NCBI RefSeq assembly: GCF_015223065.1
Contig: NZ_JADFBY010000009.1
Span: 124,001 to 188,000 of the forward strand
Length of the DNA stretch: 64,000 bases
Reading direction: 5' to 3'
Source of the DNA: Mucilaginibacter sp. JRF
GTDB lineage: Bacteria; Bacteroidota; Bacteroidia; Sphingobacteriales; Sphingobacteriaceae
The position numbers and the translations under genes were made by a program. Below, piece by piece: positions 8,557 to 16,188 of this stretch (position 1 is its first letter; every line of letters begins with the position of its first letter). The notes below the pieces were generated by a model. That model searched no databases and had not been told where the DNA came from. It worked only from the letters and a program-made list of their open reading frames with translations.

Positions 8557-11544
8557 ATGCAAGAAAAACTTTTACGATTGCTGAGGGTCTGTTTTATGAT
8601 TCTCGCCGCCGGATCGTCTGCCTATGCGCAAAACCGACAGATCAGCGGCAAAGTTACCGAGGCGGCCACAGGCGCTCCATTACCGGGCGTAAGTGTGTCG
8701 GTTACGGGTACATCATCAGGCACTACCACTGATGTTAACGGGGTTTACAAACTCAGCGTTGCCGAAACGGCCACGAGCCTTACTTTTTCATTTATTGGCT
8801 ATGAGGCTAAAAAGGTTGACATTGCCGGTGCTACAACGGTGAATGCCAGTTTGCAACAATCAAACAGTACGCTGGAGGAGGTTGTAGTGGTAAGCGTAGG
8901 TTATGGCACGCTGGATAAAAAAGAAGTATCAAGCGCTATAACACACGTTTCGGGTAAAGATCTGTTGCCGGTATCGGCCAATAACCCGCTCATGTCATTA
9001 CAAGGCAAGGTGGCCGGTTTAACCATTACCAACACTGCCGGTGGCGACCCCAATTCATCGCCTAACATACAGCTCCGGGGCGCCTCATCACGTAATGCTG
9101 GCCTTGGTCCGCTGTACGTGATCAACGGTGTGCCGGGTGGTAATATCGACAACATCAACCAAAACGATATTGAGAGTATTGATGTATTGAAGGGAGGTGC
9201 CGCCGCGGCTATCTATGGTACGCGGGGTAGTAATGGTGTTATCATCATCACAACTAAAAAGGGTACATCGCAATCGCGCATGTTTTATGATGGCTATGCC
9301 AGCTTTGATTACGTAACTAATCGCCTGGAAAATCTCTCGCCCGAGGAGTTTATCCAAAACCGGGTAAGTAACGGCCAGGGGCAGGATTACGGGGCCCGCA
9401 CCAATTGGCTGGATGAGGTAACCAATTCACCGGCCTTTAGCCAAAAGCATACGGTGCAGTTATCAGGAGGTACAGCCCGCACCAACTACTTCGCATCTGC
9501 CGATTACCGTAATGCTGATGGTATTGACCTGCGTGCCCGCAAAAAGGAATATGGCGCGAGGATAAGCCTGAACCATGCCACAGAAGATAACACACTGGTA
9601 GCAACGTTGAATATTGCTCCACGCTACATGAGTGTGAGCAATGCCGATCAGGGGAATTTTAACAACGCGTTAACGCTCAATCCTACCTATCCGATATTTG
9701 ATACCGCGGGGAGATATAATTACATTAATACGGGTTTCTTCTCCAACAATCCGGTTGAAAATGGCAAGCTCATCAAATCCGACGCGGATATAAAGGAGAT
9801 GGATATAAACGGCTCGCTTAAGTTTAATATTTTGAAAAATTTGAGCACCATGATCACTATTTCACAGATCAGCCGCTCGGCCAGGAATATGAATTTCCGC
9901 CCATCAAACCTGTCAACCATTGTGCATGCCAACAGGGTAACGCAAACCAATTTCGCATCACAGGAACAGCAGGAAAATGATCAGAAGAATGTGGAATGGA
10001 CGGGTAATTATTCGCTCGATCTGCAAAAGCATCATATCAAGGTATTGGGTGGCTACTCATACTCGCTATATAATTATAAGCAGTTTTACGCCCAGAATTA
10101 TGATTTTCCGTTCGATACCTATTTCTGGAATAACCTTGGTTCGGGTCTTTTCAATGGTGGTGCATCGGGGCAGGGGCAGTCGGCTGTAAACTCCACACAA
10201 AACGGTTCAACATTGATAGCGTTCTTCGGGCGGGTTAATTATGATTTTAATAATCGTTACATCCTTACCGCGAGCTTACGCCATGAGGGTTCATCCAAAT
10301 TCGGATCAAACAACAAGTGGGGCGATTTTCCATCCGTTTCAGGTGCCTGGAGAATATCTGAAGAAAGCTTTTTGAAGGATGCGTTGCCATGGGTGGATGA
10401 GTTAAAAGTACGTGCCGATTATGGCGTAACCGGTAACCAGGATTTTGGTAATTACCTTTCATTATTGCTTTACGGCGGTGCCGGATATTTTCCTTTCAAC
10501 GGAGTGCAATACCAGGTTTACGGCCCCGCATCAAACATAAACCCTGATCTGAGTTGGGAAAAGGCCATCAACTTTAACGCCGGTATTGATTTTTCGATAC
10601 TGAACAGCAGGTTGAGCGGATCAATCGATTACTATGTGCGTACTAATAAGGATCTGTTGGGCTATTACAACGTGCCGCTGCCGCCTAACCCGCAATCGCA
10701 AACGTTTACTAATGTGGGTACCATGCGCAATTACGGTATCGAGGCTACATTGAGTGGCGCTGTTGTAAAAGGACAAAGCCTGAACTATAACGTGAGTCTG
10801 GCATTCGCTTATAATCGCAATAAGTTCATCTCATTCTCAAATAACCTCTATCAGGGCGCAACCTTTCAGGATGTGGCCGGATTGCCCGCACCCGGCTCTC
10901 CCGGAAATATTCAACGTATTGAAGAAGGGCACAGCATTGGCGAGTTCTTTACCCTCCGCTCGGCAGGGGTGAATGATGATGGCGCTTTGTTAGTTTACCG
11001 TAAAGACGGCAGCATAGTGCCCGCCAACCAGGCTAATAATGATGATAAGCAATACGTAGGCAACGGTTTGCCAAAAGTTACTGCATCCATGAACCATAGC
11101 CTGCGTTATAAACGCTTTGATCTGAATGTGTTTTTGCGCGGCGCTTTCGGATATAAAATATTCAATACACCGGCATTTTACCTGGGTACGCCCTCAAGCC
11201 AGTCTGACGCTAATTTGCTTAAATCGGCATTTGATAGCGGTAGCAAGTACTCCAAGCTAACAAGTAATTCAACCACATCCATAGCGTCCGATTATTTTCT
11301 GGAGTCGGGCTCATTCGTAAAAATAGATAACGTGGCGCTGGGGTATACACAACCGCTGAAAACCAAGTACCTCAAATCGGTAAGGATATATGCCGCCGGG
11401 CGTAACCTGCACACCTTTACAAGCTATACAGGTGGCGACCCTGACCTGGTGCAGATCAACGGACTTACACCGGGGGTGAATACTTCATTGAACTACTATC
11501 CGGCTACTTTACAATTGATACTGGGTTTACAGGCAACATTTTGA
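8557..11544 (+). CDS. SusC/RagA-type TonB-linked outer membrane transporter
   Basis: A 995-residue outer membrane protein. A signal peptide ends at about residue 25 (SSAYAQ), then a carboxypeptidase-regulatory-like beta-sandwich (28-103, ISGKVTEAATGAPLPGVSV), a TonB-box-like region ending VGYG (114-117), a plug domain with LQLRG-type and IESIDVLKGGAAAAIYG motifs, and a 22-strand-type barrel. It should import oligosaccharides or similar ligands together with the SusD-like lipoprotein that starts 12 bases after its stop. The divergent DUF6377-type gene is the likely regulator. The substrate is not readable from sequence; nearby rhamnosidase-like genes are a hint only. Confidence 0.93.
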   Translation: MQEKLLRLLRVCFMILAAGSSAYAQNRQISGKVTEAATGAPLPGVSVSVTGTSSGTTTDVNGVYKLSVAETATSLTFSFIGYEAKKVDIAGATTVNASLQQSNSTLEEVVVVSVGYGTLDKKEVSSAITHVSGKDLLPVSANNPLMSLQGKVAGLTITNTAGGDPNSSPNIQLRGASSRNAGLGPLYVINGVPGGNIDNINQNDIESIDVLKGGAAAAIYGTRGSNGVIIITTKKGTSQSRMFYDGYASFDYVTNRLENLSPEEFIQNRVSNGQGQDYGARTNWLDEVTNSPAFSQKHTVQLSGGTARTNYFASADYRNADGIDLRARKKEYGARISLNHATEDNTLVATLNIAPRYMSVSNADQGNFNNALTLNPTYPIFDTAGRYNYINTGFFSNNPVENGKLIKSDADIKEMDINGSLKFNILKNLSTMITISQISRSARNMNFRPSNLSTIVHANRVTQTNFASQEQQENDQKNVEWTGNYSLDLQKHHIKVLGGYSYSLYNYKQFYAQNYDFPFDTYFWNNLGSGLFNGGASGQGQSAVNSTQNGSTLIAFFGRVNYDFNNRYILTASLRHEGSSKFGSNNKWGDFPSVSGAWRISEESFLKDALPWVDELKVRADYGVTGNQDFGNYLSLLLYGGAGYFPFNGVQYQVYGPASNINPDLSWEKAINFNAGIDFSILNSRLSGSIDYYVRTNKDLLGYYNVPLPPNPQSQTFTNVGTMRNYGIEATLSGAVVKGQSLNYNVSLAFAYNRNKFISFSNNLYQGATFQDVAGLPAPGSPGNIQRIEEGHSIGEFFTLRSAGVNDDGALLVYRKDGSIVPANQANNDDKQYVGNGLPKVTASMNHSLRYKRFDLNVFLRGAFGYKIFNTPAFYLGTPSSQSDANLLKSAFDSGSKYSKLTSNSTTSIASDYFLESGSFVKIDNVALGYTQPLKTKYLKSVRIYAAGRNLHTFTSYTGGDPDLVQINGLTPGVNTSLNYYPATLQLILGLQATF

Positions 11545-11555
11545 AAAATAACGAC

Positions 11556-13283
11556 ATGAAAAGATATAAGATATATATAACTACGGCGTTGTTTACAGCG
11601 CTTGTTACGGGGAGTTGTACCAAATTGGACGAAACGGTGTACGACCGTGTGGACGCGAAGAATTTTCTGACCCGCAGGGATGATGTTATCCGCGATTTTT
11701 TACGTCCGTTTGAGCATGCGTACTGGAGCATTCAAGGGAATGACTACTACGCCGTGATGGAGAACAGTACCGATGAGATAGGCACCTACAATCGCCAGGG
11801 CGACTGGCAGGATGGCGGATATTATCAACGCATGCACTACCACACCTGGACACCGCAGGATGGTTTTACCAGTGGCGTATGGACTAATTTATTTCAGGGA
11901 GTAGTACTGTCTACCAACTCGTTGCAGGATATGGAAAGTATTACCGATCCGGCTAAATTAAGTGTTACACCGGAGGAACTAACCGATTTTAAATCAGAGT
12001 TACGCACGCTCCGGGCATGGTTTAATCTCAGGGCTTTTGACTTTTATCGCAACATACAAATAGTTACCGATGTTAAGAGTTCAACACAAGGCAACCCGCA
12101 GTCAACTCCGCAGGAAACTTTTGACTTTATTGAAAAGGAGTTACTGGAATCCATCCCCGGCTTGCCAACCCGTGCACAATTAGGCGCTAATGGCATTGGC
12201 CGCTGGACGCAGGCCGGAGCGGCTGCTTTGCTGATGAGGCTTTATCTTAACGCCAAAGTTTATACCGGGGTTGATAAGTTTACCGAATGCGAAGCCGTAT
12301 GCCGCGATATTATCAGCGGCAAATACGGCAATTACCAACTTGATACCCGCTGGGACGCGCCTTTTGATTATACCAACACCTCACTTAATTCAGAGGTGAT
12401 ATACGGCTTTCCTGGTACATTGGCACGTACCCACTGGCAGTATGATGGTGGTATGTTTTGGTGGGGTGTAACTTATGATGCACCTTTATATTTCGGCTTT
12501 AGCGATTTTGGGCAGGCTAATCCACGCTATGCGCTGCAACCCGGCCGTAATGTTGACAGTGTGGAGTACACCCATCAACTGGGTAAACCCTTTGTTAAGT
12601 TTCATAAATACCCTGATGATGTGCGATTAAAGAAGTATAAAAATCTTGGGGATAGCAAGCGCGAAGGTATGTTCTTATATGGATACCTGCCATTCACACG
12701 CACGGTTAACGGATCGCCGGTGGCTGATACGGTACGGGGTAACAAGGGGCCTTACGCGCTGTATATCCGCGATCAGGTAGGGATGTTTCTGGCGGCTAAA
12801 CCCGGCCAGCGAATTGCTGATAAGGAATCAAACATGAACCATGCTGATCATAACTCCGGTGTGTTTATGGTGAAGTACCCGATGTATCCAACACCCGACC
12901 CGAACCGCATAACCTCAGCTTATGCCGAAGTGCGTCTGTCGGAAGTTTATTACTCTCTGGCCGAATGTTTATACCGTAAAGGTGATAAGGCAGGGGCGGC
13001 CTCATTCTTGAACCAGGTTAGGCAGCGTAACTTCCCGACAGGAACAACAAGTTTGTACACGGCAGATGGTGGCCAGTTAACCGATCAGGAAATGCTGGAC
13101 GAATGGGGTAGGGAGTTTTTAGGAGAGAACCGTCGCCGTACCGATCTGATTCGCTGGGGAGTATTCAATACCGGCACCTGGTGGGATAAGCAACCCGATG
13201 CCGATGACCATACAGCCATATTCCCGATCGGGCGCGACATCCTGAACGTGAACCCGCAGCTAAAGCAAAACCCGGGATATTGA
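11556..13283 (+). CDS. SusD/RagB-type surface glycan-binding lipoprotein
   Basis: The ATG at 11556 (575 residues) is preferred over a TTG at 11541 that overlaps susC, because it gives a lipoprotein signal: MKRYKIYITTALFTALVTGSC with lipobox cysteine at 21. The helical TPR-rich SusD fold is supported by LKSELRTLRAWFNLRAFDFYRNI-type sequence in the first half and by the C-terminal EWGREFLGENRRRTDLIRWGVF, a diagnostic RagB/SusD motif. It should cap the SusC partner on the cell surface. A hairpin terminator lies about 55 bp downstream, so this pair is a two-gene unit. Confidence 0.93.
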   Translation: MKRYKIYITTALFTALVTGSCTKLDETVYDRVDAKNFLTRRDDVIRDFLRPFEHAYWSIQGNDYYAVMENSTDEIGTYNRQGDWQDGGYYQRMHYHTWTPQDGFTSGVWTNLFQGVVLSTNSLQDMESITDPAKLSVTPEELTDFKSELRTLRAWFNLRAFDFYRNIQIVTDVKSSTQGNPQSTPQETFDFIEKELLESIPGLPTRAQLGANGIGRWTQAGAAALLMRLYLNAKVYTGVDKFTECEAVCRDIISGKYGNYQLDTRWDAPFDYTNTSLNSEVIYGFPGTLARTHWQYDGGMFWWGVTYDAPLYFGFSDFGQANPRYALQPGRNVDSVEYTHQLGKPFVKFHKYPDDVRLKKYKNLGDSKREGMFLYGYLPFTRTVNGSPVADTVRGNKGPYALYIRDQVGMFLAAKPGQRIADKESNMNHADHNSGVFMVKYPMYPTPDPNRITSAYAEVRLSEVYYSLAECLYRKGDKAGAASFLNQVRQRNFPTGTTSLYTADGGQLTDQEMLDEWGREFLGENRRRTDLIRWGVFNTGTWWDKQPDADDHTAIFPIGRDILNVNPQLKQNPGY

Positions 13284-13336
13284 TCAAATATCAAATAACG
13301 TCGGCTTCAACTTTGAGCCTGTCATAATGTATATCC

Positions 13337-13373
13337 AAGCCCTTCAAATGCTATTATTTGAAGGGCTTTTTTA
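13337..13373 (+). terminator. Rho-independent terminator after the SusC/SusD pair
   Basis: A 13-bp perfect stem (13337-13349 with 13356-13368) around loop GCTATT, followed by T's. It separates the SusC/SusD unit from the isomerase-like gene at 13428. Confidence 0.9.
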
Positions 13374-13415
13374 ATTTATGTACATAATTCAAGCATCGCC
13401 ACGAAAACCGAAAGC

Positions 13416-13423
13416 TATATTTG
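13416..13423 (+). promoter_or_regulatory. Candidate Bacteroidota -7 promoter box (TATATTTG)
   Basis: TATATTTG matches the TAnnTTTG consensus of the Bacteroidota primary sigma factor. It lies just after a terminator and only 4 bases before the ATG at 13428, so transcription would begin at or next to the start codon. A -33 element is not clear. Confidence 0.5.
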
Positions 13424-13427
13424 TTTT

Positions 13428-14246
13428 ATGCGAATATTACTATTAGCACCGCAATGGGGGCATGAGCATTTACCATTTGAGGATTTTTTAATAAAGATCA
13501 AAACCGCAGGGTTTGATGGGGTAGATACCTGGGTGCCCGAAGATAAGACCGCCAGAAAAGAGTTCAATAGATTACTGCGGCTTTACGATATGCCTTTGGT
13601 AGCGCATCAGCATCAGGCAAATGGCAATAATATTGATGCGTTTTGCCGATCGTTTGAATATTACCTCAACCTGTGTTTAGAGAGTGAACCGCTGTTTATC
13701 AACTCACACTCCGGGCGCGATTACTTTACTGTTGATGAACAGTTGCAGGTTATAGATACAGCGCATGAATTCGCTATTAAAAATAACATCAGGGTTGTAC
13801 ATGAAACGCATAGGGGTAGGTTGGGGTACAGTCCTTATAATGCACATGAACTGTTTGTGCATCGACCGGAGATGCGGGTAACAGCCGATCTTTCGCATTG
13901 GGTTTGTGTAACCGAAAGCTATCTGGAAAATTGTGAGGCAATTGTTAATGAACTGATCGCCCGTACAAGCCATATTCATGCACGTGTGGGGCATCCGCAA
14001 GGCCCGCAAGTGCCCGATCCGCGCACAGAGGAGTGGAAGCATGCAACAAATATATTTATGGATTGGTGGCTGCGCATAATTGCGGCGAGAAAGCTGGCAG
14101 GCGATGAGTACCTTACCATAACCCCTGAATTTGGCCCACCACCTTATATGCCAACGCTACCCGCAACGGGGCAACCAGTGGCTGATCAGTTTACACTCAA
14201 TTGTTATATAAAAGATCTGATCAGATCCAGCATAGATAACGTGTAA
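13428..14246 (+). CDS. Sugar phosphate isomerase/epimerase-like TIM-barrel protein
   Basis: A 272-residue single-domain TIM barrel of the xylose-isomerase-like/AP-endonuclease-2 superfamily. Candidate metal ligands are spaced as in the family: Glu126 (VHETHRGR), Asp154 (TADLSHW), His182 or His184 (SHIHARVGHPQ) and Glu234 (TPEFGPP). There is no signal peptide, so it is cytosolic. Members isomerise or epimerise sugars and related polyols, or cleave inosose-type compounds. It is convergent with an AraC-type regulator (3-base gap) and follows a SusC/SusD terminator, so it fits a sugar-catabolic setting. Substrate unknown. Confidence 0.8.
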   Translation: MRILLLAPQWGHEHLPFEDFLIKIKTAGFDGVDTWVPEDKTARKEFNRLLRLYDMPLVAHQHQANGNNIDAFCRSFEYYLNLCLESEPLFINSHSGRDYFTVDEQLQVIDTAHEFAIKNNIRVVHETHRGRLGYSPYNAHELFVHRPEMRVTADLSHWVCVTESYLENCEAIVNELIARTSHIHARVGHPQGPQVPDPRTEEWKHATNIFMDWWLRIIAARKLAGDEYLTITPEFGPPPYMPTLPATGQPVADQFTLNCYIKDLIRSSIDNV

Positions 14247-14249
14247 CTT

Positions 14250-15134
14250 TCAGGCTTTATCATATAGTTGTTTTCGGAATACGTTAGGGGCAACGCCTGT
14301 TTTCTTTTTAAATATCTTGGAGAAATAATAAACAGATTCAAAACCCGTCTGATCTGCTATCTCGCTGATGTTGAGTGCGGTTTTTATCAGTAATTGCTTG
14401 GCCCGGTTTATCCGTAAGTTGAGGTGATATTGATTGGGCGATTCGCCGGTGATATTTTTAAATGCCTTACGGAAAGATGAATAACCCATTGGTAATTGCC
14501 GGGCAATAGCTTCCATGTCTACCTGGTTTTCATATGATTCCTGCAAAATGAATTTGGCTTTGGATATCAGCTGTCCTACAGGGTCATGACCGGGCTCTTT
14601 AAAAACAGATAGCGTATGCACCATCCCTAATAATTGTAACGTTATGCCGGCCATTTGCTGGGTGTAACCAATAGTTGCTGTGGCCGAAACATCAATAAGA
14701 TTGTGAAACAAGCCCAGCATATCATTATTCATGCCTGTTTTTATCAACAGGTTATCGCTGCTAAAGTTCTTTTGCATTAATTGGGCGGCATAATAACCAT
14801 TAAAGCCTATCCAGTATTCTTCCCAGCCTGATGCAGGGTCGGGTTTATAACGATGCCATGCACCGGGGAGTAGGAAAAAACAGGTGCCCAACTCTATATT
14901 TACCGCTTGCATACTTGCCGAACCAAACACACCTTTCCCCTTCGATATAAAAACAATATAATAATCATTCAATATCCGCCCACGGTCCCAGGTTAGTTTA
15001 TGGCTTTGCGGATGTTCCTGATTAGGGTAGCGGTCGTTAGGCTCCACTTTTGAGTAGCCCACTGAGGTTACATACAATCCCCAGTCTTTTTCAGATTCAC
15101 CAACCGTCAGGTATTTAAAAAAGCTTTTATGCAT
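14250..15134 (-). CDS. AraC-family transcriptional regulator
   Basis: A 294-residue protein with an N-terminal cupin-like sensor half (YYIVFISKGKGVFGSASMQAVNIELGTCFFLLPGAWHRYKP, about residues 58-100) and a C-terminal AraC-type double helix-turn-helix (MEAIARQLPMGYSSFRKAFKNITGESPNQYHLNLR, then ISEIADQTGFESVYYFSKIFKKKTGVAPNVFRKQ). All AraC signature positions look intact. It is divergent from the dioxygenase-glycosidase genes with 227 bp between, where a direct repeat lies; the likely role is activation of those genes by a sugar ligand. Confidence 0.92.
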   Translation of the reverse strand: MHKSFFKYLTVGESEKDWGLYVTSVGYSKVEPNDRYPNQEHPQSHKLTWDRGRILNDYYIVFISKGKGVFGSASMQAVNIELGTCFFLLPGAWHRYKPDPASGWEEYWIGFNGYYAAQLMQKNFSSDNLLIKTGMNNDMLGLFHNLIDVSATATIGYTQQMAGITLQLLGMVHTLSVFKEPGHDPVGQLISKAKFILQESYENQVDMEAIARQLPMGYSSFRKAFKNITGESPNQYHLNLRINRAKQLLIKTALNISEIADQTGFESVYYFSKIFKKKTGVAPNVFRKQLYDKA

Positions 15135-15268
15135 GCTATAAATATGGCAGATAGTATCGAAAATTACAAACCGGGCGAGTTATTGAAAAGTATAGATTGC
15201 TTAGTGATTTTAATAAATCATACTTAAAATAGATTGTTTGATATTTTTAGAATGATCGGTGTTATTAT

Positions 15269-15322
15269 TCTGTTTTATCAAAAAGGACAAAAATTAATCT
15301 GTTTTGGTAAAGCAAAAATTTA
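15269..15322 (+). repeat. Imperfect direct repeat, candidate AraC-type operator
   Basis: Two copies of a motif beginning TCTGTTTT (15269-15276 and 15298-15305), each followed a few bases later by an A-rich half ending CAAAAATT. The copies are 29 bp apart and the second ends about 10 bp upstream of a TAnnTTTG box. This is where an AraC-type activator would be expected to bind. Binding is inferred, not shown. Confidence 0.45.
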
Positions 15323-15332
15323 CGGTGTTATT

Positions 15333-15340
15333 TATGTTTG
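15333..15340 (+). promoter_or_regulatory. Candidate -7 promoter box (TATGTTTG) for the dioxygenase-glycosidase genes
   Basis: TATGTTTG fits TAnnTTTG and lies 21 bases upstream of the ATG at 15362, leaving a leader of roughly 15 nucleotides. The direct repeat immediately upstream makes it a plausible activated promoter. Confidence 0.5.
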
Positions 15341-15361
15341 CTATACCAATTGTGAACTTTT

Positions 15362-16180
15362 ATGAATAGCAACATTACACAAGCCCAGGTTGATTTTTAT
15401 CAGGAGCAGGGCTATATCATTATCGAAGATTTTTTGAGTGCCGAAGAATTAGCGCATTGGAAAGCAGTGGTGCAGGAAGCCTTAGCCGAGCGTAAGGGAC
15501 AAAAAATGCCCGGAAAATCTGTTAAACTTGGTGATGATGATGGTATTAATAAAGATGCCGAGTATCACAACAAGGTATTTGAGCAATCAATCAACCTATG
15601 GCAAACTAATGAAAAGGTAAAGGAACTGATGTTTGATGCGCGAATCGGGGAGATGGCAGCAAAGCTTGCCGGGGTAGATGGCATTAGGATATGGCACGAT
15701 CAGGCTTTATTTAAGAAACCCTGGGCCAATCCAACCTCCTGGCATTTAGATACACCATTTTGGTCGTTCACGGATAAGAGGGCGCTATCCATTTGGGTAG
15801 CGCTTGATGATGCCACGTTGGAGAATGGCTGCTTATTCTTTATACCTGGTTCACACTTGGGTACGGGTTTTGAAAACCCGGGTATCGGTAAAAATATGGA
15901 TGCCATATTTACCTTTTATCCGCAGTTTCAAACATCTCGAACAGTGGCCGCGCCAATGAAGGCCGGCAGTTGCTCATTCCATAATGGGTTAACCATACAT
16001 GGTGCCCACGCCAACATGACCGCCGGTTTGCGCCGCGCCATGACCTGCGCTTACATGCCCGATGGCAACGTTTATAACGGTATAGCTAATGTGCTGCCAC
16101 AATCCTATCTGGATACGCTTCAGATAGGGGATCTGTTGAACAACGAGGCACAAAATCCATTGATATATAAAGAGGTATAA
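15362..16180 (+). CDS. Phytanoyl-CoA dioxygenase (PhyH) family protein
   Basis: A 272-residue Fe(II)/2-oxoglutarate-dependent oxygenase-fold protein. The facial triad is visible: His128 and Asp130 in SWHLDTPFW and a distal His213 in TIHGAHANM, with an Arg at 224-225 suited to bind 2-oxoglutarate. The segment SIWVALDDATLENGCLFFIPGSH is the family's central motif. It is cytosolic. Its ATG is 8 bases before the next gene's ATG region, and two glycosidases follow in the same operon, so its substrate may be a sugar-derived or aglycone product rather than a fatty acyl-CoA. That last point is inference. Confidence 0.88.
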   Translation: MNSNITQAQVDFYQEQGYIIIEDFLSAEELAHWKAVVQEALAERKGQKMPGKSVKLGDDDGINKDAEYHNKVFEQSINLWQTNEKVKELMFDARIGEMAAKLAGVDGIRIWHDQALFKKPWANPTSWHLDTPFWSFTDKRALSIWVALDDATLENGCLFFIPGSHLGTGFENPGIGKNMDAIFTFYPQFQTSRTVAAPMKAGSCSFHNGLTIHGAHANMTAGLRRAMTCAYMPDGNVYNGIANVLPQSYLDTLQIGDLLNNEAQNPLIYKEV

Positions 16181-16188
16181 GGGGGAGA

